Origin: Alopecurus myosuroides
Lineage: Eukaryota > Streptophyta > Magnoliopsida > Poales > Poaceae
Assembly: GCA_028641055.1 (NCBI GenBank)
Contig: CM054061.1
Span: forward strand, 32,712,333-32,776,332
Length of the DNA stretch: 64,000 bases
Direction of reading: 5' to 3'
Below are positions 10,201 through 21,195 of the stretch, one piece after another. The translations under genes were made by a program, and so were the position numbers. The notes beneath the pieces were generated by a model. It did not search any database. It worked only from the letters and a program-made list of their open reading frames with translations, and was not told where the DNA came from. Every line of letters begins with the position of its first letter. The stretch's first letter is position 1.

Positions 10201-13200
10201 AGCATAATATTCCTTAGGAGTATCATGTTAAGAAATGATTCACTATTAAGTGCTAAATTAAATTGTTTGCAATAAACTAAATTCCTTATGATTGATAGAT
10301 TGTTTTTGAATGATTTTAAACTGAGTGTTTGGATTTTTGAAAGATTTAGATGAGTTTCCTTTAAGTGTATAGCTACTGGTTGTGTAAGCTATACCTTGCT
10401 TGCTTGCTAGTAATTGATTAAAGAAATTTTTTTTTTGCTAGAATTCATTTATGCATGCTTAATAGTTGATTCATGGGATTATTCTGATGTTGTGCTTACT
10501 AGCATGAGTAAGATTTGTGTGCTGTTATTTAGGTACATTTATGATCATGGCATGATTGTTTAGATTTAAGCATCATGGTAGCCTTGTTTGCTTCTATAGT
10601 GTTGAACTAGTGTCACCACTAGAAAATGGTGACTTTGCTATAGTATTGTCATCTTTTATTTTATGAGTGTATGAGTTTATTATGGCAGGTTTAGGAAGTT
10701 ATTACTTCTGTTATGATGCCGTGAATTATTTAGTTGCATGTGCTATGGTTGTAGATTAATAATTATCTCTAATAGCATGCTTGTGTAGAAATTCCCATAC
10801 TAGTATGCTATTAGTGCAGTCCTGTTGCTATGCTTTTGATAGGAGTATTATCTTGAGTGATGATTGTGTTTTAGATTATTTTTATGACTTGATCCTTTTT
10901 TTATTAGCTACTGGTTGTTTTCTAAATTTTCATTATTGATGGACTCCATAACTTCAAGTAAACATTAAGGTAGTAAATAAATAGTTTATTCATCTGTGGT
11001 GTGTTTACCTGCTGTTTGGAAAATTGTCTGAGTATGTACCTTAGCATGAGTGTCATACTTGTGTTATTTGTTGTGCTAGTATTGTCATTGTGTTTAGGAG
11101 TAACTTGTGAACTAAGCATCCAACCAAAATCATAAACTTATTAAGTAACTATTGTTTGTGTGTTGCTAATACCCACTGCCATGGGTATTGTCCTGTCTGT
11201 TTGTTTTACCTTAGTAACATAACATTTTGCACCCACAAGCTATACTTTTAGCTTCTTGTATATCTTATTATGAGAGTGGTACACCACTCCATATGTGGTA
11301 TGTAAGATGTGGGATATGGTTTTCTCAACCATATGTTTGTCTGACGATAGTTTTGTACCCTGAGAGTTATGCGAGGCAGTTTTTCTCGATAACGTTTGTG
11401 AGTTTGCGCTATTATTCTTTTGCTCGCTGTATGTGTTGTTTAGCTTAGTTGTGTGTCTTTTAGACCTGAGTGTGTGTCTTGTATTCTTTTACGACGCTAG
11501 AAAACGAAGAAGAAGAAGAAGAAGCAGTTGTGGAGCTGTGCGTCAAGTTCAAGTTACTTCAAGGCCAGGGACATTAAAAGATTTAAGGCAAGCCATCCCG
11601 ATGCTTGCTGTTATAATACATTTATCATTATCTATCATGCATGTTTTACTTCTGAGAAGTTTTACAAAACTTTGTTTTCCAAAAACTATTTTTGGGTGAA
11701 AACTACTTCTATATATATACTATGTCATTAGTTGATACTTGGTGTTACCAAGCCCATAAGACACCATATGGTATTTATTACCATCACAAATATTAGTCCC
11801 TAAGTGGACACCTTAAAATTGTGTTTTTACAAAACAAAGGCTTTATGGAAAACCCGGAGAAAAGGCGGATCCTTATTCTCCGGAGGAATGTGGAAGTGGT
11901 CATTTTTGGGAAAATGGTGTTTTCAAAAATGACACATAACCTAGTCTTCGCCGGACAACCTTTACCGTACTGCCACCCTACCCTAACATGGGCACGGGGC
12001 TTAACTGGAAGTTTGTTCTTGTTAGTGTGTGTTCTATCTCAATTGCTATAAGGGATGTCGTACCCTCGAACCGAATGTCGTCAAAACTCCCAATGTTGAG
12101 ACATAAAGAGTGAGGGATTAAGTTCTCCTCCGGTCGCATCGGTTGAGTCTCCTGTCTAGGCGGGGAGCCGGGGAGATTAAACTCGACTGAAGAGATAGGC
12201 ATATTCTAGCTTGAACATAGTGGAAAGTTATGATCAGTTATCTGATGTTCTACATACTGTTGTTACAGTCTGTGGTTGTTCACGGCAGGTGTACTGTATC
12301 TGGTGGATGTGTACACCTATGCAGAGTACAACTTTTTCGAAGAAGCCGCGTCCTCGGATATGGACAGTTGAATGGCCATGTAGCTAGCATTGTGTCAATG
12401 TTTTCAAAAAGATGTTTTCAAAAGGTGTTGAACTCGGGAAGTTCGGAAAGGAAGAAAATCTTGTACCGTGGAGGTACCGATGATGAAAAGCCAGAAGTTG
12501 TTTTAAAAATGTTTTGTAAACAAAATCTTTCTTCTTTAAGAAAACATCTGGAAACTGATTCCAAGAAGTTTTGCAAAGAGAAAACTTTCTTTTAACAAAG
12601 ATTTACAAAACCTCTTGTACATGTGATATCTACAAGAGAAAGAAAAAACTATATTATTTTCTTCTGAAGTATCTTCTTCAACGAAGATACAGATTAACCT
12701 GACTGCAACTGTGGTGTCACCCTATATGAACACCATTGATAGTGAACCCTATTTACAGCCTACCTATTACACCATATAAGCATACTTGCATTTGGTAAGT
12801 TACATGATGGATGTCTTGATGAGTACATTCAAATGTACTCATATTGGTTTCGCCCCTGGTATCAACTTGCCAGATTTTAAGAAGGAGTCCCAGAAGAAGA
12901 TCAACAAAGAGGAGTACTGAGTTGATGGCTTTGTGAACTAGGATCGTCTCCGGGTCAGCAGCCTGTAGGTTAAGGCGTGACTTGGGCTCTACCGCGGTTT
13001 CTGTTGTGTTTAGTCTTCCGCTGTGTGTGTTGGGTGTTGTCCTGCGTGACAACCGTGTAGTCTTGTTCATGTGACCATGTTTTATTGTAAGTGTTTGTGC
13101 AACCGTGTAATGGATATTGTATCTTTGTACCAGCTTGATATGTTGTTCACGACTGAATTTCCTGGGATCGTGAATGTATGCATATCGAGGGCGTCCTTGA

Positions 13201-13227
13201 ACAGTGGTTCGAAGGGCGGGCCCTACA
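7218..13227 (+). repeat. Complete 6.0-kb gypsy LTR (LTR-2)
   Basis: Starts TGTCACACCCCAG after a polypurine tract and ends CCCTACA three bases before a second primer-binding site, so it serves as the 3' LTR of the first internal domain and the 5' LTR of the second. U3 is about 1.2 kb with a TATA box at 8411. The remaining 4.8 kb is R/U5, including a GC-rich block (about 8440-9000) and a long A/T-rich part with a GAA microsatellite near 11500. At 6,010 bp it is longer than most plant LTRs. Positions 9149-13227 match 223-4027. Confidence 0.85.
8411..8417 (+). promoter_or_regulatory. TATA box of the long LTR
   Basis: TATAAAA in a GC-richer context 1.19 kb into the LTR. Transcription would be expected to start near 8440 (inference). 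The truncated left LTR lacks this region. A good splice-donor match (ACG/GTGAGA, GT at 8814-8815) follows, so the 4.8-kb leader may be spliced; no acceptor was assigned. Confidence 0.5.
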
Positions 13228-13230
13228 GTG

Positions 13231-13243
13231 TTGGTATCAGAGC
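13231..13243 (+). promoter_or_regulatory. Primer-binding site (tRNA-iMet), copy 2
   Basis: TTGGTATCAGAGC three bases after the LTR-2 end, identical to the site at 4031. It shows that a second internal domain began here before the copia insertion 14 bp further on. Confidence 0.9.
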
Positions 13244-13252
13244 TATCCTGAC

Positions 13253-13257
13253 CTTAG
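13253..13257 (+). repeat. Target-site duplication of the nested copia, left copy
   Basis: CTTAG directly before TGTTGG, matching CTTAG at 21196-21200 directly after CCAACA. The uninterrupted homologous site near 4052-4060 reads ...CCTTAGGAGACC, so removing the copia and one CTTAG restores it exactly. Confidence 0.95.
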
Positions 13258-14586
13258 TGTTGGAACGCGTAGAGAGAAACAAAAACATTTCCTACGCGGT
13301 ACTTCCAAGATCTAGCCGAGGTAGAAGGCCACGATGATTACCACTAGACGCGCGGTTGCGGATTATCGATGAAGCGCGTCGGGGCAGTGCAGTCCCACGA
13401 TCCGGTCCGGCCGATCCAATCCCTCGAATGTCGAAGTGCTGAACGTACAACACCTCTGCCGGTATCCACACGTACGAGGAGGAGCTCCGACGGCGGACTG
13501 CTAGGTCCGGTGCGACGGCTGGACTGAGTGGGGCTAGGGTTCCCAACGCATGGGAGAGTGGACTAACGTGCCCGCTGGGCAACCTGCGCCCCTCTTTATA
13601 TAGCATATGGTAATGGGCTTCACAACACTTGTGACCCATTCCCTCTGTGAGTCCGACTCACAAAACGAGTCCATTTCCGGTTCGGGTCCAACCCGACCAG
13701 TACTTGCTCCCACTCTTAAGTGTGCGACCCTGCAGGCTCATGGCGACTTGGACACGATTGGAGTCCGACTCTCAATCGATCAATCGGTAGAGGCTCCTAG
13801 CAGAACGTGCCGACTCCCAAGTCCCATTGAGTCATGACGACATACATTTCAATGTGATATTCATCTTAGTCCCTTTTGCCTCACGATATACCTTGTCAAG
13901 CTATAGGCGATTTATCGTCATCCCTTAAATAGCTCAACTCTCTTCTCGATCTGTGACATGTGATTCATCTGACTAACTCTTAGTCAACTGACACAGTTAA
14001 CACTTAACTGAGTCGCGCATGGCCATGCTTCCTGAATCATATCACTCGAGAGGGCCCAGAGAATATCTCTCCATTCGGAGGGGCAAAATCCCATCTTGAT
14101 AATCCATATCACGCAGCTTGCTTCTCATTCGACCCGAACTCTGCCTTTATAGTTGCCTTGTCACAGAACAACTTTTGACAGAACCTAAGTCGGTGATCAA
14201 CAACTCGGATTGTGCGACAACCTCAGGTCTAAGGATGACATTGATTGAGACATGCAAATGACGACTTGATCGTTGCATCTCAGTGTGGGTCAGTCCGACT
14301 TGCTAAACTCTTTAGCCAAGTCCGTGATCGTTGGAATGGCATCACCATGCCCATGACAAGTGGAACCGTGTCATCAGCCAACTCTCACATTAGTCTAGGG
14401 TGTGTGTCCAGCACAACCTTAATGACTAAGGACAATTTAGTATGAACAACATGAATACATAGTTCCACAATCGAATCACATATTCAATGATATATATCAG
14501 ATGTTCAAAACAGGGACAACTTAATAACATTATGAATACAGTGGGAATTAATCATACATGATTGCCTCTAGGGCATATTCCCAACA
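13258..14586 (-). repeat. Copia 3' LTR
   Basis: Read on the minus strand it begins TGTTGGGAATATGCCC and ends GCGTTCCAACA. The terminal TGTTGG/CCAACA inverted repeat is intact. The start resembles the BARE/Angela-type start but the body differs. The polypurine tract (AAGTGGGAG, minus strand) abuts it at 14587-14600. Confidence 0.95.
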
Positions 14587-14600
14587 GTCTCCCACTTGCA
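14587..14600 (-). promoter_or_regulatory. Copia polypurine tract
   Basis: On the minus strand TGCAAGTGGGAGAC lies directly before the 3' LTR start; this is the plus-strand primer for element replication. Confidence 0.85.
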
Positions 14601-14621
14601 CTAGAGTCAATCATCTTGGCA

Positions 14622-15137
14622 TCATATGCCTAGGCATCGAATGCCCATGCCTCTCGTGTGCGCCTCATGCTTAGGCTGTGATAGCGCCTTTGTCAACGGA
14701 TCTGCAATGTTTGCATCCGTGTGTACTTTGCATAACTTGATATCACCTTGTTCGACAAACTGGCGAATGAGGTGGTACCGCATGAGTATATGTTTGTTCT
14801 TCTGGTGTTGTCTAGGTTCCTTGGCCTGTGCGATAGCACCATTGTTGTCACAATATACGTCCAAAGGATTGGACGCGCCCTGAACCACACCAAGATCAAT
14901 CAGGAGGTTCCTGATCCAAACAGCTTCCTTTGCCGCCTCTGAGGCAGCAATATACTCAGCCTCTGTTGTAGATGCAGACACCGTATCTTGCTTGGAACTC
15001 TTCTAGCTCACAGCTCCTCCGTTCATTACGAACACGTATCCCGATTGCGAACGAGAATCATCTGAGTCGGTGAGATAACTCGCATTCGTGTAACCCTTTA
15101 CACTGAATTCCTCATCACCTCCATAAACTAGGAACAT
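14622..15137 (-). pseudogene. Copia RNase H segment
   Basis: C-terminal part of the polyprotein, in the same frame as the segments upstream. It shows the copia RNase H signatures: STTEAEYIAASEAAKEAVW, YCDNNGAIAQAK, KNKHI and the C-terminal VHTDANIADPLTKAL. It is separated from the RT segment by TAA at 15138-15140, and TAG at 15003-15005 falls where a Trp of the conserved S-W-K-S-S-K-Q block is expected. The reading frame ends about 35 bp before the 3' LTR. Confidence 0.9.
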
Positions 15138-16052
15138 TTACTTAGTATTTCTCAAATACTTAAGGATGTTTTTAACCGCTGCCCAGTGGGCTTCGCCAGG
15201 GTCAGCCTGGTATCTGCTCGTAACACTTAGAGCATAGGTAACATCTGGCCTAGTACAAATCATGGCATACATGATGGATCCGATTGCCGAAGCATACGGG
15301 ATCACACTCATCCGACTTCGCTCATCAGTTGTCGAAGGACACTGAGTCTTGCTAAGTTTTATGCCATGGGACGTCGGTAAGAATCCCTTCTTGGACTCTT
15401 CCATTTTGAATTTCTTCAAAACCTTGTCCATATAAGTACTCTGACTCAATCCAATGAGCCGCCTTGATCTATCTCTATAGATCCTGATTCCTAATATGTA
15501 AGTCGCCTCACCCAAATCCTTCATTGAGAAACTCCTTTCCAATGACTCTTTGTTTTCTTGCAACATCATGACATTATTTCCAATCAGTAATATGTCATCC
15601 ACATATAAGATTAGAAAGTTTACTTTGCTCCCACTAAACTTCTTGTATAAACAAGAATCATGATCACTCTTGATGAAGCCAAACGATTTGACTACCTCAT
15701 CAAAGCGAATGTTCCAACTCCGAGATGCTTGCTTCAACCCATAAATGGATTTCTGAAGTTTGCAGACCTTGTCAGCATTAGCTGGATCGACAAAACCTTC
15801 GGGCTGTATCATATACACGTCCTCAGTTAAATTACCATTAAGGAAAACTGTCTTGACATCCATCTGCCATATCTCATAGTCGAAATAGGCTGCTATGGCT
15901 AACATGATCCGAATTGATTTAAGCATCGCTACGGGCGAGAAGGTCTCGTCGTAGTCAACTCCTTGAACCTGTCGGAACCCCTTCGCGACAAGTCGTGCTT
16001 TATAGATGGAAATATTTCCATCCATATCAATTTTCTTCTTAAAGACCCATTT
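15138..16052 (-). pseudogene. Copia reverse transcriptase segment
   Basis: RVT_2-type reverse transcriptase: KARLVAKGFRQ, the QMDVKTVFLNG motif with its catalytic Asp, SIYGLKQASRSW, and the catalytic box LYVDDILLIG. The domain is complete and the catalytic Asp residues are retained. The segment is bounded by TGA 16053-16055 (where Cys precedes K-W-V-F-K-K in related elements) and TAA 15138-15140. It lies in the same frame as gag and integrase, so only nonsense changes disrupt it. Confidence 0.95.
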
Positions 16053-16823
16053 TCACTCGACGGGTCTTGCACCGTCAGGCAGATCAATCAAATTCCAAAC
16101 TTGGTTTTCATCCATGGACTTTAACTCGGATCTCATGGCTCCAAGCCATGACTCAGAATCAGATCCCACCATCGCTTCCGAATAAGTTGCCGGCTCATTA
16201 CTGTCTAACAGTAAAACATCTCGAGCACTCTGTAATCTGGCAGATCTCCGTGGTTCTGGTGCTGTAACCGGTGTAGGTACCACGACCGGCTCAGCCTCCA
16301 AGGCACTCGCCGACTCGCCCCTAACTGGTTCCTCTCGAATTTCTTCGAGTTGCACAGTGCTCCCACTGACTTCCCGACTTAGAAACTCTTTCTCAAGGAA
16401 GACACCATTCCGAGCGACAAACACTTTGCCCTCTTCCCGGTTGTAGAAGTAGTACCCCAAGGTTTCCCTCGGATACCCCACAAAAATACACTTATCCGAA
16501 TTGGGCGTGAGCTTGTCCGACTGAAGTCGCTTGACAAATACCTCACAACCCCAAATCTTAAGAAAAGACAAACTTGGCTTTTTACCAGTCCACATCTCAT
16601 GTGGTGTCTTCTCTACTGTCTTTGATGGTACTCTGTTTAGTGTGAAAGCTGCAGTTTCTAGACAATAACCCCAAAATGATAAAGGTAGATCTGTCCGACT
16701 CATCATTGATCGTACCATGTCCAACAAGGTCCGATTTCTCCGTTCCGATACACCGTTTCTCTGTGGTGTACCCGGCGGAGTGAGTTGAGGAACTATTCCA
16801 CAACTCTTTAGATGGTCATCAAA
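16053..16823 (-). pseudogene. Copia integrase C-terminal half and linker
   Basis: Continues the frame after TAG 16824-16826: the integrase segment with PQRNGVSERRNRTLLDMVRS, then the region containing WGYCLETAAFTLNRVPSK, GCEVFVKRL and CIFVGYPRETLGYYFY, followed by a Pro/Glu-rich linker and the WLGAMRSELKSM block that precedes RT. It ends at TGA 16053-16055. No frameshift is seen. Confidence 0.9.
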
Positions 16824-17357
16824 CTAATGGCTCATGTACTCGCCTCCACGGTCCGACCGTAGAAACTTTATTTTCTTGCCGAGCTGATTTTGTACCTCAC
16901 TCTGGAATTCCTTGAATTTTTCAAAGGCTTCCGACTTGTGTTTCATTAAATAGATATATCCATACCTACTCAAATCATCAGTGAAGGTAATGAAGTACTC
17001 ATAACCACCTCTGGTTGTCGTGCTCATTGGACCACATACATCACTATGTATTAGTTCCAACAAGTCGGACGCCCTTTCACAACTCCTTGCAAAAGGTGTC
17101 TTGGTCATTTTGCCTAGTAGGCATGATTCACATGTCTCGAACGACTCTAAGTCGAACGAAGTTAGAAGTCCATCATCATGGAGCTTTTTCATGCGTTTCC
17201 AACTTATATGACCAAGCCGACAGTGCAAAAAGTAAGTCATATTCAAATCATTTGGTTTCAACCTTTTAACATTTATGTTATAGACTGATTCACTATCAAG
17301 ATTTAAAATAAATAACTCGTTCTGAACGGGTGCAAAGCCATGAAACATATCTTTCAA
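16824..17357 (-). pseudogene. Copia pre-integrase zinc finger and integrase core
   Basis: Begins after TAA 17358-17360. It has the HHCC pre-integrase finger (H-C-R-L-G-H ... C-E-S-C) and the DDE core: D in HSDVCGP, D in FTDDLSRYGY and E in LRSDRGGEY. All three acidic residues are retained. TAG 16824-16826 follows E-Y-M-S-H. Confidence 0.92.
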
Positions 17358-18563
17358 TTATAAAGAACAACCATTATTCTTAATATTCGGCTCATAACCT
17401 TGTCTCATCAAACATGAGGCGGAAATAATGTTTCGACTAAGCGCTGGAACATAATAACAATTATTTAGTTCCAAAATAAATCCTGAAGGTAAATGAAGTT
17501 GCATCGTGCCGACTTCCAACGCAGCGACTCTCGCCTTGTTGCCGACCCGAATGTCAACCTCTCCTCTTGCCACGCTCCTAGTTCTTACCAGTCCCTGCAA
17601 CGAGTTGCATATGTGAATAACTGATCCGGTATCATATACCCAAGAACTATTAGGCGCATCAGCAAGATAAATGTCTATAACATTGCACACAAGCGTACCT
17701 GAGTTGGAAGTCACACCTCCACTCTTGGCTCTGTCAGCCAAATACTTGGTGCAGTTCCTCTTCCAGTAGCCATCTTGCTTGCAATAGAAGCAGTTGGCTC
17801 CGGCTGTAGGAGAAGGTTTAGTCTTTGAGGGAGCACTCTGGACAGGGCCATGGGTGCTACCTCCTGACTTATCATTCTTCTTCTTAGTCCAAGAACTCTT
17901 TTTGAACTTAGCCTTATTCTGCACCATCAACACTTGACTGGCACCTTTCTTGATATCAGCCTCTGCCGTTTTGAGCATCCCATGTAATTCAGTGATACTC
18001 TTATCCATACCATGCATATGGTAGTTTGAGATGAACGAACCATACGCACTAGGAAGAGAGTTCATAATTATATCAGTAGCGAACTCTTCGTTAATTGGGA
18101 AGCCCAGCCGATCCAGAGACTGTATGTAACCAATCATCTTGATTACATGCGGACTCAGTGGATCACTGTATTTCAGCTTACAGCCACGCAAAGCTTGAGA
18201 GACTTGATACCTCTCAGTCTTTGCTTGAGCCTGGAACATACTTTTGAGCCTTTCGATCATATCGTAGGCCTCAACATTCTCGAACTGCTGCTGCAAGTCC
18301 GGTTCCATGTGTGCAAGCATAAGAAAGCTAATTTCCGTAGACTCATCTCTAGTCTTACGGTAGGCATTTGTGACAGCGACAGTCGCATCATCATCAGGCT
18401 CTTCTGGAAGTGGAGTTTCTAGAACATGTTCTTTCTTGTCATGCTTGAGGACTATCCTCAGATTACGGTACGAGTTGGTGAAATTAGTTTCATTAAGCTT
18501 ATCTTTCTCTAGGATTGACCTCAACGCAAAAGTGGACAACTGAGTAAGTTTGCTAGGTGCCAT
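17358..18563 (-). pseudogene. Copia gag and protease segment
   Basis: The chosen start is ATG 18563 (MAPSKLTQL), ten codons inside the open frame. A UBN2-type copia gag of about 240 residues is followed by a Lys-rich basic stretch, a nucleocapsid finger and protease with WVYDTGS (catalytic Asp in D-T-G). The finger reads CFYCKQDGYWKRNC: the His of C-X2-C-X4-H-X4-C is replaced by Tyr, which should weaken zinc binding. The segment ends at TAA 17358-17360 after GCSL, where Tyr or a similar residue is expected. Confidence 0.92.
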
Positions 18564-18593
18564 TGATCTACAACAGAAAATACGCAAAAACAC

Positions 18594-19852
18594 TTAAGAC
18601 ATGTATTCATAAAAGAGCAGGCATATTAAACGCTTTAATACTTATGCTCCCACTAGAACCAACATCCCTCCGATGGTTGCTAAGTGATTCAAGATCCTAA
18701 ATAAGCAAGCCGACTAGTGAGTTTTAGCATCACCGCTAGCCGTCAAGTGATCTAGGTAGGCAACACCTTGCCAATCGTATCCAATACGACTCCTGTTAGT
18801 TGGGTGACATCACATGCCCCGGCTCCCAACCTACATCGCCCCGAGCCCCACAACCGTTGTGATGGACTCGTCTAGATTACAAAGTGCTTCTGCTTGTAAG
18901 AGTCCGACTCAAACCCACCTAACCGGAAAGAATTGGTAGCACCTCAATTTTATGAGCCCACTACCAAGAATGTCCGACTTGTGATGGTGCAGCACTGGCG
19001 GGGCGACCGACTAGACCTTCTTTGAGGGATTAAAGAATCTACCAACTATCTAAATAGAGGTAAATAGAGACATAACAATAACACAAATAAAGCAATTATA
19101 ATGTGAAATGGTATGGCTCTCTTAATGGTGATCTCCATCTCCACAAAGCTTGTAAGTCGACTCGTGCCAACTCTTGTCATGTGCCATCTTACTCCATGTA
19201 GCCGACTTGTACATCGACTTGCATGCCTTCCGGGTTCTCCAACAAGCTACACTAGCTAGTAAATGAAAATTTACATAGAGAATCCGACACGCAGGCCGGT
19301 ATACAATAAAATGACAGCACCTAGGCTCCAGCCGGCTGACAAGAACATGATACGCAGATCATGTATGGATTACACACATCACATGCACATAAGCCATACC
19401 ATTCACAACTTCCTGCAAAAACAAGTTATGCATAGACGCGATATCTACCGGCGTTGTGAAACTCGTAACGACATCTAAGGCGCTACGACAGGGCGAATCT
19501 CATCTGCATTCCGATCATGGATTTCTTCATCGGATAAAACGATTTTACCCGAATCTGATTCGTATTCCGATTCGACCAAACTCTTTGATCTTCGAGCACC
19601 GCAACTGGATTTATGTGTCACGGTATACCCCGATGGCGGAAACCGACCGGTAGGGGTAAGTTGTTCCACGACCTTAGCAGTATGATCACGGAAACCTGAT
19701 CATCCATTAACCCCGAGTACGATTGATCCAATAAACCTTGTACAAAACCGATCTATCTCATAGAACGACCACCAAAACAGCAATTAGATCACATCTAACG
19801 CTAACTACATATCACATATGTACGGATCTCGGGCCTAATACCAGAAGCTACC
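18594..19852 (-). other. Copia untranslated leader
   Basis: About 1.25 kb between the primer-binding site and gag with no conserved ORF. It would hold the packaging and dimerisation signals of the element RNA (inference from the family). Confidence 0.6.
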
Positions 19853-19865
19853 GCTCTGATACCAC
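19853..19865 (-). promoter_or_regulatory. Copia primer-binding site (tRNA-iMet)
   Basis: On the minus strand GTGGTATCAGAGC directly follows the 5' LTR end (CCAACA at 19866), so it is complementary to initiator tRNA-Met. Confidence 0.95.
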
Positions 19866-21195
19866 TGTTGGAACGCGTAGAGAGAAACAAAAACTTTTCC
19901 TACGCGGTACATCCAAGATCTAGCCGAGGTAGAAGGCCACGATGATTACCAGTAGACGCGCGGTTGCGGATTATCGATGAAGCGCGTCGGGGCAGTGCAG
20001 TCCCACGATCCGGTCCGGCCGATCCAATCCCTCGAACTTCGAAGTGCTGAACGTGCAGCACCTCTGCCGGTATCCACACGTACGAGGAGGAGCTCCGACG
20101 GCGGACTGCTAGGTCTGGTGCGACGGCTGGACTGAGTGGGGCTAGGGTTCCCAACGCATGGGAGAGTGGACTAACGTGCCCGCTGGGCAACCTGCGCCCC
20201 TCTTTATATAGCGTATGGTAATGGGCTTCACAACACTTGTGGCCCATTCCCTCTGTGAGTCCGACTCACAAAACCAGTCCATTTCCGGTTCGGGTCCAAC
20301 CCGACCAGTACTTTCTCCCGCTCTTAAGTGTGCGACCCTGCGGGCTCATGGCGACTTGGACACGATTGGAGTCCGACTCTCAATCGATCAATCGGTAGCG
20401 GCTCCTAGCAGAACGTGCCGACTCCCAAGTCCCATTGAGTCATGACGACATACCTTTCAATGTGATATTCATCTTAGTCTCTTTTGCCTCACGATATACC
20501 TTGTCGAGCTATAGGCGATTTATCGTCATCCCTTAAATAGCTCAACTCTCTTCTCGATCTGTGACATATGATTCATCTGACTAACTCTTAGTCAACTGAC
20601 ACAGTTAACACTTAACTGAGTCGCGCATGGCCATGCTTCCTGAATCATATCACTCGAGAGGGCCCAGAGAATATCTCTCCATTCGGAGGGGAAAAATCCC
20701 ATCTTGATAATCCACATCACACAGCTTGCTTCTCATTCGACCCGAACTCTGCCTTTATAGTTGCCTTGTCACAGAACAACGTTTGACAGAACCTAAGTCG
20801 GTAATCCACAACTCGGATTATGCGACAACCTCAGGTCTAAGGATTACATTGATTGAGACATGCAAATGACGACTTGATCGTTGCATCTCAATGTGGGTCA
20901 GTCCGACTTGCTAAACTCTTTATCCAAGTCCGTGATCGTTGGAATGGCATCATCATGCCCATGACAAGTGGAACCGTGTCATCAGCCAACTCTCACATTA
21001 GTCTAGGGTGTGTGTCCAGCACAACCTTAATGACTAAGGACAATTTAGTATGAACAACATGAATACATAGTTCCACAATCGAATCACATATTCAATGATA
21101 TATATCAGATGTTCAAAACAGGGACAACTTAATAACTTTATGAATACAGTGGGAATCACATCAGACATGATTGCCTCTAGGGCATATTCCCAACA
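19866..21195 (-). repeat. Copia 5' LTR
   Basis: 1,330 bp, about 97 percent identical by eye to 13258-14586, with intact TGTTGG...CCAACA ends. It should contain the element promoter; I did not assign a TATA box with confidence. Confidence 0.95.

Larger units (their letters stand above)
13258..21195 (-). mobile_element. Nested Ty1/copia retrotransposon, 7.9 kb
   Basis: Complete structure on the minus strand: 5' LTR 19866-21195, primer-binding site, 1.3-kb leader, single-frame gag-pol (18563 to 14622), polypurine tract, 3' LTR 13258-14586, and a perfect CTTAG target duplication. The domain order gag-protease-integrase-RT-RNase H is diagnostic of Ty1/copia. The LTRs differ at roughly 35 of 1,330 positions by my hand alignment (about 2.6 percent). 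At the commonly used grass LTR rate of 1.3e-8 per site per year this suggests insertion about 1 million years ago. It is inactive because of five in-frame stops. Confidence 0.95.

Noticed and set aside
13607..13837. ORFs conserved in both copia LTRs (also 20215-20445, 13292-13639 and 19900-20247)
   Set aside because: They occur twice only because the LTRs are duplicates; they lie outside gag-pol and carry no domain.
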